DNA of 34,058 bases from positions 1 through 34,058 of the forward strand of contig CALWXR010000032.1 of assembly GCA_944385535.1 (NCBI GenBank). Direction: 5' to 3'. Positions within the stretch are counted from its first letter, which is position 1, and each line of letters begins with the position of its first letter. The DNA is from an uncultured Oscillospiraceae bacterium (GTDB taxonomy: Bacteria; Bacillota; Clostridia; Oscillospirales; Oscillospiraceae). The notes below the pieces were generated by a model. The model made no database searches and was not told the origin of the DNA. It saw only the letters and a program-made list of their open reading frames with translations. Positions 7,075-14,895 of this stretch are shown piece after piece. A program made the translations under genes and the position numbers.

Positions 7075-7503
7075 TTAACGATTTCGTCTTCTTGGTTTTC
7101 TGCCCTTCACTCCCCTTCCCTGCCGTAATCCCAGCAATGCGGCGCAAAAGCTCCCCGCCATAATCAGCAATGCTGTTACACCTACGCCGCTGTATTGCCC
7201 GCCGAAAAACAGCGCGGTTATAGAAAGCAGTATCCCGAAGTAGATCAGCCCCTCCAGTCCACAAACAAGCATTCTCCGCCGCTTGATTCTGGAGCATGCT
7301 GTCAGCGCGCCTGTAAAGGACGCCGCCAAAAGAAGCACCATAATCCCATAACCTATATTTTCCGCCTTCATCATCCCGTCGTTTATCATTTTTGCAAGTA
7401 AAGACGACATCAGAATCGTCACACCGAGACTGACGACCGCGCCCAGAACCAGGCCGCCGGGCATAGACGCCGCGGTTCCGGACACTTTGCGATTTACAAC
7501 CAT
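7075..7503 (-). CDS. TIGR04086-like (YrzE-type) membrane protein
   Basis: A 142-aa protein with four hydrophobic segments (about 17-38, 50-68, 83-102, 104-124) and a strongly basic C-terminal tail (GRGVKGRKPRRRNR) expected on the cytoplasmic face. Size, four-helix layout and the motif GLEGLIYFGILL resemble the TIGR04086/YrzE family of Firmicutes, whose function is not known. The ATG at 7503 is preceded by a purine-rich GGGGAGAGGG. It is set apart by a terminator upstream (7554-7580) and a hairpin downstream, so it is probably monocistronic; I did not find a convincing promoter in the short gap before it. Confidence 0.6.
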   Translation of the reverse strand: MVVNRKVSGTAASMPGGLVLGAVVSLGVTILMSSLLAKMINDGMMKAENIGYGIMVLLLAASFTGALTACSRIKRRRMLVCGLEGLIYFGILLSITALFFGGQYSGVGVTALLIMAGSFCAALLGLRQGRGVKGRKPRRRNR

Positions 7504-7553
7504 TGCCCTCTCCCCTTTCCCTTCAACCTATTCTTGTCCGGGCAAAAATAGAA

Positions 7554-7580
7554 CCGGGGTAGGCTTGTGACCTACCCCGG
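7554..7580 (-). terminator. Terminator of the uvrC-rsmD-coaD operon
   Basis: CCGGGGTAGG (7554-7563) pairs with CCTACCCCGG (7571-7580) across a 7-nt loop, followed in the leftward direction by TTCTATTTTT. It ends the transcript of the coiled-coil gene that stops at 7596. Confidence 0.85.
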
Positions 7581-7595
7581 CGGGGTCCTGCTTTA

Positions 7596-8111
7596 TTATA
7601 CTTCAACATCCAAATTGGGCGCTTTGTTCTGCGCCTTGCGCTGGCCCTGAGCTTCCGTAACTGTACGGAATTTCATCCGGGTTTCCCGGATCTCATTCAG
7701 AGCCTTGGAAATAACCTCTTCCGTTTGACGCAGAGATTCATCCATATACTCGTTACCGGCTTTCTGGATCTGGTTGATGCGCCCCTGCGTCTGATTTACC
7801 AGTTCCTCACTGCGTTTCTTGGCTTCCATATAAATGGCTTCTTTGGTCACCATTTGCTTTGCTTTTTCCTGGGCATCCCGGAGAATTCCCTCCGCCTCCC
7901 GGCGCGCCTGGGTGATCAGTTCGTTTCTGGATTCCACAATCGTGCGGGACTGCTTCAGTTCACCGGGAAGCTGGGCAATGATCTCATCCAGCATGTCCAG
8001 AACACGGTCTCGCTCCAAAATGCATTTATCCGCCGCCAGAGGCATGGATCGGGCATCCTGCACCATATCGTACAGGGCACCAATAATATCTTCAGAATTA
8101 CGGTCGCTCAT
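7596..8111 (-). CDS. Coiled-coil protein linked to coaD (often annotated as ATPase)
   Basis: A 171-aa soluble, highly charged protein. From about residue 30 to 150 it is almost entirely predicted coiled coil (ELKQSRTIVESRNELITQARREAEGILRDAQEKAKQMV), resembling the stalk subunits of F/V-type ATPases; Clostridia relatives are often labelled ATPase for that reason, but no Walker motif or ATP site is visible. Function is unknown; a DivIVA-like or scaffolding role is only a guess. The start at 8111 has AGGAGG 9 nt upstream, while the ATG two codons earlier is too close to that site. It is the last gene of the uvrC-rsmD-coaD run, 14 nt after coaD, and is followed by a terminator. Confidence 0.75.
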   Translation of the reverse strand: MSDRNSEDIIGALYDMVQDARSMPLAADKCILERDRVLDMLDEIIAQLPGELKQSRTIVESRNELITQARREAEGILRDAQEKAKQMVTKEAIYMEAKKRSEELVNQTQGRINQIQKAGNEYMDESLRQTEEVISKALNEIRETRMKFRTVTEAQGQRKAQNKAPNLDVEV

Positions 8112-8125
8112 ATTCATTTTCCTCC

Positions 8126-8623
8126 TTAAGTGATGGATTTCTTACGTTGTTCAAGCTTTTTTTGAAAGTCCGGAATAATCTCTTGTGGTAAGAAATCTGA
8201 AAGATCCACGCCATAGCGCCCCAGTTCCTTTACGGTACTGGAACTAAGGTACATGTATTCGCTGGCAGCTGTCAGGAACATAGTATCCAATTCTGGATAG
8301 ATTTTTCGGTTAATCAGCGCCATTTGAAACTCATTCTCGAAATCAGATCCTGCCCGCAAGCCTTTAACAATAACGCAGCTGCCCCGTCGCTTCGCATATT
8401 CCGCCAGAAGTTCGCTGGAACCATCGACCTCAACGTTGGGAATATCCTTTGTGATCCGGCGGATCAACGCTACCCGCTCTTCCAGGGAAAACATGGGATT
8501 CTTACCGGAATTGACCATGACACAAACAATCAGCTTATCAAAAATATTGGCCGCTCTTTGAATAATATTCAAATGTCCACTGGTAACCGGGTCAAAGCTG
8601 CCCGGATAAATCGCAATTTTCAT
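8126..8623 (-). CDS. coaD: Phosphopantetheine adenylyltransferase
   Basis: A 165-aa cytoplasmic enzyme that joins 4'-phosphopantetheine and ATP to give dephospho-CoA, the fourth step of coenzyme A synthesis. It has the GSFDP start and the nucleotidyltransferase TxGH signature (TSGH, 14-17), the KGLRAGSDFENEFQMA stretch and the YLSSSTVKE nucleotide motif near residue 125. Length is typical. It lies 18 nt after rsmD, an old and widespread pairing in bacteria, and is followed by the coiled-coil gene. The ribosome binding site before 8623 is weak, so translation may be coupled to rsmD. Confidence 0.97.
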   Translation of the reverse strand: MKIAIYPGSFDPVTSGHLNIIQRAANIFDKLIVCVMVNSGKNPMFSLEERVALIRRITKDIPNVEVDGSSELLAEYAKRRGSCVIVKGLRAGSDFENEFQMALINRKIYPELDTMFLTAASEYMYLSSSTVKELGRYGVDLSDFLPQEIIPDFQKKLEQRKKSIT

Positions 8624-8641
8624 ATTCTATCCCGTCTGCAT

Positions 8642-9190
8642 TTACTCTTTTCGATAAATCGTCAGCAGAGTCTTTCCGTACTTATAGTCCTTAGAGCGGG
8701 AATATCCGTCAAATGACAGGGACAATTCCTTTCCCAAAGGACGTTCTGCAATTATTATACCACCGGAAAGCAAAATGTCAATTTCGGTTATGCGATTTAA
8801 AGCATTTTCCAAAAAAACTTCCCCATAAGGCGGATCCAAAAAAATGATGCTGTATTTTTCCCTGCATCGATTTAAATAATCCATGTAGTCACTGCGAACC
8901 ACCTTCGCTTCCGCTCCCAGCTTGGTACGCCGCAGATTCTCTTTGATAATTTGACAGGCATCCGCTCTGGCATCTACGAATGTAGCGCTTTTTGCCCCCT
9001 GGCTGAGCGCTTCGATCCCCAGCTGTCCGGTTCCGCCGAACAGATCCAGAACCACAGCACCGGGAATTTCAAAATGGATGATACTGAACAGCGCTTCCTT
9101 CACCCGATCAGAAGTAGGCCGCGTAAGCATTCCTTCCGGTGTTTTCAATTGTACGCCTTTTGCCTTTCCAGTGATCACACGCACGTGCAT
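8642..9190 (-). CDS. rsmD: 16S rRNA (guanine966-N2)-methyltransferase
   Basis: A 182-aa Rossmann-fold methyltransferase that methylates G966 of 16S rRNA using S-adenosylmethionine. The SAM-binding motif DLFGGTGQLGIEALS (about 49-63) and the catalytic DPPYG (about 117-121) are present, as is the N-terminal RVITGKAKG. The start at 9190 is set by GGAGAAG immediately upstream and by the family's usual N-terminus; the open frame extends much further upstream but only as sequence antiparallel to uvrC coding. It lies 28 nt after uvrC and 18 nt before coaD in one operon. Confidence 0.95.
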   Translation of the reverse strand: MHVRVITGKAKGVQLKTPEGMLTRPTSDRVKEALFSIIHFEIPGAVVLDLFGGTGQLGIEALSQGAKSATFVDARADACQIIKENLRRTKLGAEAKVVRSDYMDYLNRCREKYSIIFLDPPYGEVFLENALNRITEIDILLSGGIIIAERPLGKELSLSFDGYSRSKDYKYGKTLLTIYRKE

Positions 9191-9218
9191 CTTCTCCAAT
9201 CTGTAACAACCGTATTGT

Positions 9219-11039
9219 CTATTGTTCCCGCCTTGTCCTGAAGTGTTCGTATACCGCCGCCGCCGCGTCTTTGGGCAGCAAACGCTCCAGTTCCGGCAAT
9301 GTGGCTTTTTCCATAGCCGACAGGGATTTAAACTGCCGCAGAAGCTGCTGCTTACGCTTCGGGCCGATTCCCGGGATCTCATCCAGTTCAGAATACCGCA
9401 GCCGCTTACTGCGAAGCTGGCGGTGGTAGGTAATGGCAAACCGATGGGTTTCTTCCTGAATATTACCGATCAGAGAGAAAATTCCCTGATTATTGTCAAT
9501 ACGGATCTCCTGTCCCTCAGGCGTCACCAGCGCCCTTGTGCGGTGACGATCATCTTTCACCATACCGAATATTGGAAATGACAATCCCATCTCCTCCAAC
9601 GCCTTGAGCGCCACCTTAGCGTGATTTACGCCGCCATCGATCAGCAGCAGATCAGGAGCGGTATCAAATCCCTTATCTCCGGCGCAGTAGTGGCGGAACC
9701 GCCGGGTGACCACCTGACGCATGGAGGCATAGTCATCCTGATCTGTCAGACCTTCCAGTTTAAAGCGCTTATACTCGCTTTTTTTCGGCCTTCCATCCTG
9801 AAACACCACCATACTGGCCACAATATCCGTACCGGCAATATTGGAAATATCAAAAGACTCTATCCGTTCCGGAGGATCGATGGCCAGCATTTTCCCGAGA
9901 AGAACCAGCACCGCCTGAAAACGCTCTTCCTTTCCTGTAACGCGCTGTGCCTCTTCAAAAGCGTTTTTACAGGCTAACTCCACAAGCCGAACATTGTCCC
10001 CCCGCTGCGGTACCCGAAGCTTGGGACGGCGGCCGTATTGCAGCTCCAGAAGCGCCTCAAACAGCGTCCCGTCTTCCAGTTCAAAAGGAAGCAGAACCCG
10101 TTTTGGCGCAAGTCCCCGGCTCAAATAGAACTGCTTCAACAGGCTGGACACCGCTTCCGTCTTGTCATCCGGCCTGGGAAACACTTCGTAATCCTTGTCT
10201 AACAGATTGCCTCCGGAAAAATGCAGAACCGCGAAACAGGCTTTTGCTTCTGTCTCACCATAGCCCACCACGTCGGTATCCGCCAGGGTTCCCGCTGTGA
10301 CCAACTGCTTCTGCCCCAGATTTTCCACCGCGGTCAGTCGATCCCGCAGACTGGCGGCCAGCTCAAATTCCAAATTATCCGCGGCCGAAAGCATCTGCTG
10401 CCGGATCTCATCGGCAACCGCCTTGTAATTTCCCCGAAGCAGTTCCCGGGCCTGAAGGATCGTTTCCCGGTATTCAACGCTGCTTTTATTCTCCTGGCAC
10501 CAGCCTTCGCACTGGTTCATGTGATAGTTCAGGCAGGGGCGTTCCTTTCCGATATCTCTCGGAAAAGATTTCCCGCATCCTGGCAGCTTTAAGCTCAAGC
10601 GGATGGCCTCCATAACCTCATGAGTCACAGCCCTGCCGCCGTAAGGCCCGTAGTAGTCCGCTCCGTCGTCAGAAAGCTTGCTTACCATTTCAATTTTCGG
10701 ATAAACTTCCTCCATATCCAGCCGAAGATAAGGGTAACCCTTGTCATCCTTCAGCAGAATATTGTACTTGGGCATGTAACGTTTGATCAGGGAGCATTCC
10801 AACACCAATGCCTCAAACTCGCTGGCTGCCACGATCACATCAAAATGATGGATCTTGCTTACCATCAGACGGGTTTTGGGCGTATGGGAGGCCGTATCCT
10901 GAAAGTATTGACTGACCCGATTTTTCAGTTTCTTTGCCTTACCCACATAGATGACCTTATCCGTTTTGTCCCGCATCACATACACGCCAGGCGCGTAAGG
11001 CAGGGATAGGGCTTTTTCTTTCAGTTCCTCAAATGTCAT
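9219..11039 (-). CDS. uvrC: Excinuclease ABC subunit C
   Basis: A 606-aa nuclease that, bound to UvrB on damaged DNA, makes the 3' and 5' incisions of nucleotide excision repair. Domains in order: GIY-YIG nuclease (about 10-95, APGVYVMRDK...VIYVGKAKKL), a four-Cys cluster about 155-180 (GCGKSF...PCLNYHMNQCEGWC) suited to an Fe-S cluster, a UVR UvrB-binding helix pair (about 203-237), an RNase H-like nuclease domain (FDISNIAGTDIVASMV, LLLIDGG) and a C-terminal helix-hairpin-helix (LDEIPGIGPKRKQQLL). The ATG at 11039 has AGGAG 5 nt upstream. The longer frame to 11084 overlaps the ptsH terminator and is rejected. It heads the operon with rsmD, coaD and the coiled-coil gene. Confidence 0.96.
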   Translation of the reverse strand: MTFEELKEKALSLPYAPGVYVMRDKTDKVIYVGKAKKLKNRVSQYFQDTASHTPKTRLMVSKIHHFDVIVAASEFEALVLECSLIKRYMPKYNILLKDDKGYPYLRLDMEEVYPKIEMVSKLSDDGADYYGPYGGRAVTHEVMEAIRLSLKLPGCGKSFPRDIGKERPCLNYHMNQCEGWCQENKSSVEYRETILQARELLRGNYKAVADEIRQQMLSAADNLEFELAASLRDRLTAVENLGQKQLVTAGTLADTDVVGYGETEAKACFAVLHFSGGNLLDKDYEVFPRPDDKTEAVSSLLKQFYLSRGLAPKRVLLPFELEDGTLFEALLELQYGRRPKLRVPQRGDNVRLVELACKNAFEEAQRVTGKEERFQAVLVLLGKMLAIDPPERIESFDISNIAGTDIVASMVVFQDGRPKKSEYKRFKLEGLTDQDDYASMRQVVTRRFRHYCAGDKGFDTAPDLLLIDGGVNHAKVALKALEEMGLSFPIFGMVKDDRHRTRALVTPEGQEIRIDNNQGIFSLIGNIQEETHRFAITYHRQLRSKRLRYSELDEIPGIGPKRKQQLLRQFKSLSAMEKATLPELERLLPKDAAAAVYEHFRTRREQ

Positions 11040-11055
11040 AGCGTCTCCTGTCAGG

Positions 11056-11092
11056 AAAAAGTACCGCCCCAATGCATGGGGCATTGAGGCGG
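11056..11092 (-). terminator. Terminator of ptsH, immediately upstream of uvrC
   Basis: A 12-bp stem (11064-11075 with 11081-11092, one G-U pair) and a 5-nt loop are followed in the leftward direction by TACTTTTT. It sits between the ptsH stop (11108) and the uvrC ribosome binding site, only about 17 nt upstream of the uvrC start, so uvrC expression must rely on read-through or a promoter I cannot place. Confidence 0.75.
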
Positions 11093-11107
11093 TTAAGTAC
11101 AGCTTTT

Positions 11108-11368
11108 TTAATATACATCCCGCTGGAGCAGAGATTCCAGAGCGTTCACAGCAGCTTCAGCATCCGATCCGGAGGCACTCAGCGTCACCGTAGAGCCGGT
11201 CACAACTCCCAGAGACATTATGCCCAGCAGACTCTTGGCATTCATTTTCCGGCTCCCGGATTCCAGCCAGATACTGCTCTCAAACTCGTTGGCTTTCTGC
11301 ACAAAATAGGTCGCTTGCTTGTTGTGCAGTCCGGACTCGCAACGGACAACTACTTCCTTATTGAACAT
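11108..11368 (-). CDS. ptsH: HPr-family phosphocarrier with altered active-site loop
   Basis: An 86-aa HPr-fold protein. HPr passes phosphate from enzyme I to sugar transporters through His15, and in Firmicutes is phosphorylated on Ser46 by HPr kinase for carbon catabolite control. His15 (GLH) and Ser46 (NAKSLLGIMSLG) are both present. However, the usual HARPAT loop reads HNKQAT, so Arg17 is Lys and Pro18 is Gln. That differs from canonical HPr and also from Crh, which lacks His15. It has a consensus-like promoter and its own terminator, so it is a one-gene unit beside uvrC. No other PTS gene or hprK is in the window. The ribosome binding site AGGAG is 12 nt from the ATG, longer than usual. 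The gene symbol rests on family membership; a purely regulatory role is possible. Confidence 0.85.
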   Translation of the reverse strand: MFNKEVVVRCESGLHNKQATYFVQKANEFESSIWLESGSRKMNAKSLLGIMSLGVVTGSTVTLSASGSDAEAAVNALESLLQRDVY

Positions 11369-11424
11369 ATATCATACACACTCCTTTTTTACACGCCAGA
11401 TCAGCGTACAACGGGTCTGGATAT

Positions 11425-11453
11425 ATGATAGCTATTTTTACTGAAAAAGTCAA
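11425..11453 (-). promoter_or_regulatory. SigA-type promoter of ptsH
   Basis: On the minus strand TTGACT (11448-11453) and TATCAT (11425-11430) are separated by 17 nt, about 57 nt upstream of the HPr start codon. I see no cre-like palindrome overlapping it. Confidence 0.7.
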
Positions 11454-11541
11454 CTGTTTTTCGTTCTGTTTTCACAAGAACACTTTTCAATTTACAGAAG
11501 AAATTATATAAATCGTTTCTGCTGCTTGTTTTAAGCAAAAT

Positions 11542-13920
11542 TCATCGGAATTCGGCAATGGTAACCCCGTCCTCACCCTCTCCGTATTTTCCAAGGCGGA
11601 AGGTTTTGATGAATTTATTCTTCTTCAGAGACTGGGAAACAGCCGTCCGAAGGGCGCCGGTGCCTTTTCCGTGAATGATCCTTACAGAAGGCAGATTTGC
11701 ACGCATGGCCTCATCCAGGTATCTTTCCATCACGCAGACCGCCTCCACACAGTCCATGCCCCGCAAATCCACTTCTGCGGGCATTGCGGTCATCTTCATC
11801 TCTCTGCCGGAGTGCTTTGGCCGCGCGCCCTTCTCTTTATAGGGGTTTTCATGCTCCAGAAGATACACTTCGTCGGGCTTGGCGGACATTTTCAGAATAC
11901 CTGCCTGAAGCTGGTAGGTGCCGTCTTTATTGATGGCAATGACGCTGGCTTTGGTCCCCAGCTTCAAAAGCTCCACCGTATCCCCTACCAGGATCCCTCT
12001 GGAGGGCTTAGGACGCTCCTTTGGGGGCTGGTTGGCTCGCAGCTTGTCTTCCACCTCGTTCAGGTTTCTGCGCAGTTCTGCCTGACGCTGATTGATACCG
12101 GAAGCGTCCGCGCTGTCCTGCAGCTGCTTGCGCATAGCCTTCAGCTCTTCGCTGGCAATGTTGGCGGCGGTACGGGCCTCTTCAATAATATACTGGGCTT
12201 CCCGTCTGGCAGCCTCCATTGCTTTTTCCTTTTCCTTGCGAAGCTGCTCGTGATATTCTTCGCTCTGCTGTTTAATCTTAGCAGTTTCCTGCTTGAGCCG
12301 TTCCGCTTCCTGGCGGGCAGCTTCCATCTGCTGACGCTGCTGTTCCAATTGGGACAGAACATCCTCAAAGTTCTTGTCCGACTTATCCACCAGATCGTCC
12401 GCCTCTTTCAGGATCTCTTCCGCCAGTCCCAGCTTCCGGGAAATGGCAAAGGCATTGGATTTTCCGGGGATGCCAATGAGCAGCTTATAAGTCGGCCGCA
12501 GGGTCTCCACGTCAAATTCGCAGGAAGCGTTGATTACGCCCTTTGTACGCATAGCATACAGCTTTAATTCCGCGTAATGGGTTGTAGCCACCACACGGCT
12601 GCCCATTTTCCGGCAGAATTCAATGATCGCGGTAGCCAACGCCGCACCCTCCGCAGGATCCGTACCGGCGCCCAATTCGTCGAAAAGCACCAACGTCCGG
12701 TCATCGCACTGGGCCACCACATCCACAATGGTGCGCATATGGCTGGAGAAGGTGGACAGGCTCTGTGCGATGGACTGTTCATCGCCGATATCCGCCAGAA
12801 TGGCGTTAAAGGTAGACAGCCGGCTTCCGTCTCCCGCGGGAATGTGCAGACCGCACTCTGCCATCAGGGTAAGCAGGCCAATGGTTTTCAGCGTTACGGT
12901 TTTGCCGCCGGTATTAGGGCCGGTGATAATCATAGAATCAAAATCCGTGCCCAGGCGAAGAGAAATGGGAACTACGCTCTTCGGATCGATCAGAGGATGC
13001 CGCGCCTTACGCAGTTCCACCTTACCCTGATCGTTCATCATCGGCGGCCATGCCCGCATGCGATAAGCCAGCTTGGCCTTGGCAAAGATTACATCCAGCT
13101 GTACCAGCATGGTGTAATTCAGGCAGATATCCTCCCTATGGGCAGCAGCCTCGCTGGATAGCTCAGACAGGATCCGCTCAATCTCCTTCTTCTCCTTAAT
13201 CTCCAATTCCCGAAGGGCATTGTTCGCGTTGACAGCGGACATAGGCTCCACAAAATAGGTAGAGCCTGATGAGGAAACGTCGTGAACCAGACCGGGAACG
13301 TCATTTTTGCATTCGCTTTTCACCGGCACCACATACCGGCCGTCCCGAATGGTAATAATGGGCTCTCGCAGAAATTTGGCATAGGCGGGAGAGGAAATCA
13401 CCTTTTGCAGACTGTCCCGGATCTTGGCGGACTGAATGCGCATATGCCTGCGAATATCCGCCAATGCCGGAGAAGCATTGTCCGCAATTTCCTCCTCAGA
13501 CAAAATGGCTCCGAAAATCCGATCTTCCAAATACTTGTTGGGCGTCAGGGCATTGAACATCACATCCAGCACCGTGGATTTCTCATCCTCAGCCACGTAG
13601 CTTTTAATGTTTCGAGCGCAGCGAAGCACGCCCCCAATCCGAAGCAGTTCTATAGGCTGCAGACACCCGCCCCGGTCAGCCCGCTCTAAAGAGGCAGAGC
13701 AGTCGGTCACATCTCCAAAAACAGGATTGCCTTTGCGGGTACACAGTTCTGAGGCGGCCGTGGTCTGATCCAGCATCAGTTCCACTTCCTCCAGGTCAGA
13801 ACTGGGCATAAGCCTCAGACAGGCCTCCTTACCGCCTATGCTTCCGGCACAGTCGGAAAGAAGCTGCAAAACCTGATTCAATTCCAGCTTTTGCAGAGAT
13901 TTTTCGTATAATTCAGACAT
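11542..13920 (-). CDS. mutS2: MutS2 ATPase/endonuclease
   Basis: A 792-aa MutS2 protein. Order: N-terminal helical and clamp regions, MutS-type ABC ATPase with Walker A GPNTGGKTVTLK (about 330-345), the ATPase signature LVLFDELGAGTDPAEGAA (about 405-422), a long Gln/Glu-rich coiled coil (about 510-640), a KOW-like segment, and a C-terminal Smr nuclease domain (VDLRGMDCVEA...RIIHGKGTGALR, about 713-792). It lacks the MutS mismatch-recognition domain. MutS2 limits homologous recombination in some bacteria, and in Bacillus its Smr-containing homologue acts on collided ribosomes. It starts at the ATG 13920 behind AGGAG and follows recO by 51 nt, so the two are probably co-transcribed. I see no clear terminator after it. 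Confidence 0.95.
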   Translation of the reverse strand: MSELYEKSLQKLELNQVLQLLSDCAGSIGGKEACLRLMPSSDLEEVELMLDQTTAASELCTRKGNPVFGDVTDCSASLERADRGGCLQPIELLRIGGVLRCARNIKSYVAEDEKSTVLDVMFNALTPNKYLEDRIFGAILSEEEIADNASPALADIRRHMRIQSAKIRDSLQKVISSPAYAKFLREPIITIRDGRYVVPVKSECKNDVPGLVHDVSSSGSTYFVEPMSAVNANNALRELEIKEKKEIERILSELSSEAAAHREDICLNYTMLVQLDVIFAKAKLAYRMRAWPPMMNDQGKVELRKARHPLIDPKSVVPISLRLGTDFDSMIITGPNTGGKTVTLKTIGLLTLMAECGLHIPAGDGSRLSTFNAILADIGDEQSIAQSLSTFSSHMRTIVDVVAQCDDRTLVLFDELGAGTDPAEGAALATAIIEFCRKMGSRVVATTHYAELKLYAMRTKGVINASCEFDVETLRPTYKLLIGIPGKSNAFAISRKLGLAEEILKEADDLVDKSDKNFEDVLSQLEQQRQQMEAARQEAERLKQETAKIKQQSEEYHEQLRKEKEKAMEAARREAQYIIEEARTAANIASEELKAMRKQLQDSADASGINQRQAELRRNLNEVEDKLRANQPPKERPKPSRGILVGDTVELLKLGTKASVIAINKDGTYQLQAGILKMSAKPDEVYLLEHENPYKEKGARPKHSGREMKMTAMPAEVDLRGMDCVEAVCVMERYLDEAMRANLPSVRIIHGKGTGALRTAVSQSLKKNKFIKTFRLGKYGEGEDGVTIAEFR

Positions 13921-13971
13921 AATGATCTCCTAATGCAGTCTGTATTGTAGTATGATCCATGGATCTACTTT

Positions 13972-14715
13972 CTAAAGAAACAAAGACTTGTAAAAATCCA
14001 GGGTAGAAAACCCACGCTCCAATTGGGTCGTTAAGTAGGCCTCTGTCAACTTGGCCAGCATCTCCATGGTTTCCTCCCCAACATAAAAGGAGAAAATCTT
14101 TTTGGGATTGCACAGGCAGATAAAGCGCATGGCTTCCAGAACCGCCGGGGTTACAGGCATGCGAATGCCTTGAGACTCCCCGCTTCTGCAATGGATACAT
14201 TCCAGCTGACCTGCTGAAAGGTCAAAACGCTCCGGGCTTTGGCTGCCGCACAGGTGACAGCCAAACAGATCCGGCGTGTATCCAGACAAACATGCAGCGC
14301 GAAGCTCAAACACCGCTTTGATCTGTTTTTCTGGCAGATCCAGGCGGCACAGGGCATGCAGGCAGTTCAGCAGCAGAGATTGCAGCTCCGGGCTTGGCAT
14401 GTCCTCCTGGGACAATATCTCCGCAACCTGGGCAAAATAGGTTCCCAGGGACAGTTTGGTCAATTCCCGGCGAAGGGGCGTAAACAGCTCGATGGCCGTT
14501 GCCTCGTTGATGGTGTACTGCCCCCGGTATTCAAACAATGTAAATTCTCCATAGGCCAGAAGCTGGCAGGCGGCAGCTAAGGGGCTGTTTTTCCGCCGCA
14601 GCCCCCTTGCCTTCACCGTTAGTTTACCGTAGCGGCGCGTCAACAACGTCAGCAGGGCATCTCTGTCATTGTAATCTGTGACCCGAAGAACGATGCCCTG
14701 GATCGTCAAATACAT
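13972..14715 (-). CDS. recO: DNA repair protein RecO
   Basis: A 247-aa protein with an N-terminal OB fold (about 1-80), a helical domain, and a zinc-finger pair CHLCG...CIHC (about 153-176). RecO works with RecR and RecF to load RecA on single-stranded DNA coated with SSB and can anneal strands. Length is typical. The ATG at 14715 has GGAGGG 5 nt upstream. The start lies inside the 3' end of the yqzL gene, which overlaps it by 50 nt in another frame, so translation is probably coupled. The order era-yqzL-recO matches Bacillus. Confidence 0.95.
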   Translation of the reverse strand: MYLTIQGIVLRVTDYNDRDALLTLLTRRYGKLTVKARGLRRKNSPLAAACQLLAYGEFTLFEYRGQYTINEATAIELFTPLRRELTKLSLGTYFAQVAEILSQEDMPSPELQSLLLNCLHALCRLDLPEKQIKAVFELRAACLSGYTPDLFGCHLCGSQSPERFDLSAGQLECIHCRSGESQGIRMPVTPAVLEAMRFICLCNPKKIFSFYVGEETMEMLAKLTEAYLTTQLERGFSTLDFYKSLFL

Positions 14716-14809
14716 GGCTTCCCTCCGTTTTTTGATGTTTACAGTACATCAGATACAGTTCCGGCGCTCCGGTCTCCATAAACAGCTGCCAGTAATCCTT
14801 GGCGTTCAT
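14666..14809 (-). CDS. yqzL: YqzL-family small protein overlapping recO
   Basis: A 47-aa ORF beginning MNAKDYWQLFMETGAPELYL. The pattern aromatic-x-LF-x2-TG-x-PE-x-YL is that of the YqzL family, which sits between era and recO in Bacillus and other Firmicutes; function is unknown. GGAGGG lies about 7 nt before the ATG at 14809; an in-frame ATG two codons upstream directly abuts that site and is less likely. The reading frame continues 50 nt into recO, so the last 16 residues are encoded by DNA that is also the recO N-terminus, and their sequence may be little constrained. It is short enough to be missed by length cut-offs. Confidence 0.75.
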   Translation of the reverse strand: MNAKDYWQLFMETGAPELYLMYCKHQKTEGSHVFDDPGHRSSGHRLQ

Positions 14810-14828
14810 AGACATCCCTCCTGATAAA

Positions 14829-14848
14829 AAGGATTTGCAAAAATCCTT
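14829..14848 (-). terminator. Weak hairpin after era
   Basis: AAGGATTT (14829-14836) pairs with AAATCCTT (14841-14848) around a 4-nt loop, followed leftward by three or four U residues. It lies between era and yqzL-recO and could attenuate rather than end transcription. Confidence 0.4.
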
Positions 14849-14895
14849 ATACTACCCCAGGGAAAAATAACCGGAACCGGCCGGACAGAGCATCC

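Noticed and set aside
8642-9439. 265-codon version of RsmD
   Set aside because: The upstream part overlaps uvrC in another frame and lacks family similarity; the RVITGKAKG start at 9190 has a ribosome binding site.
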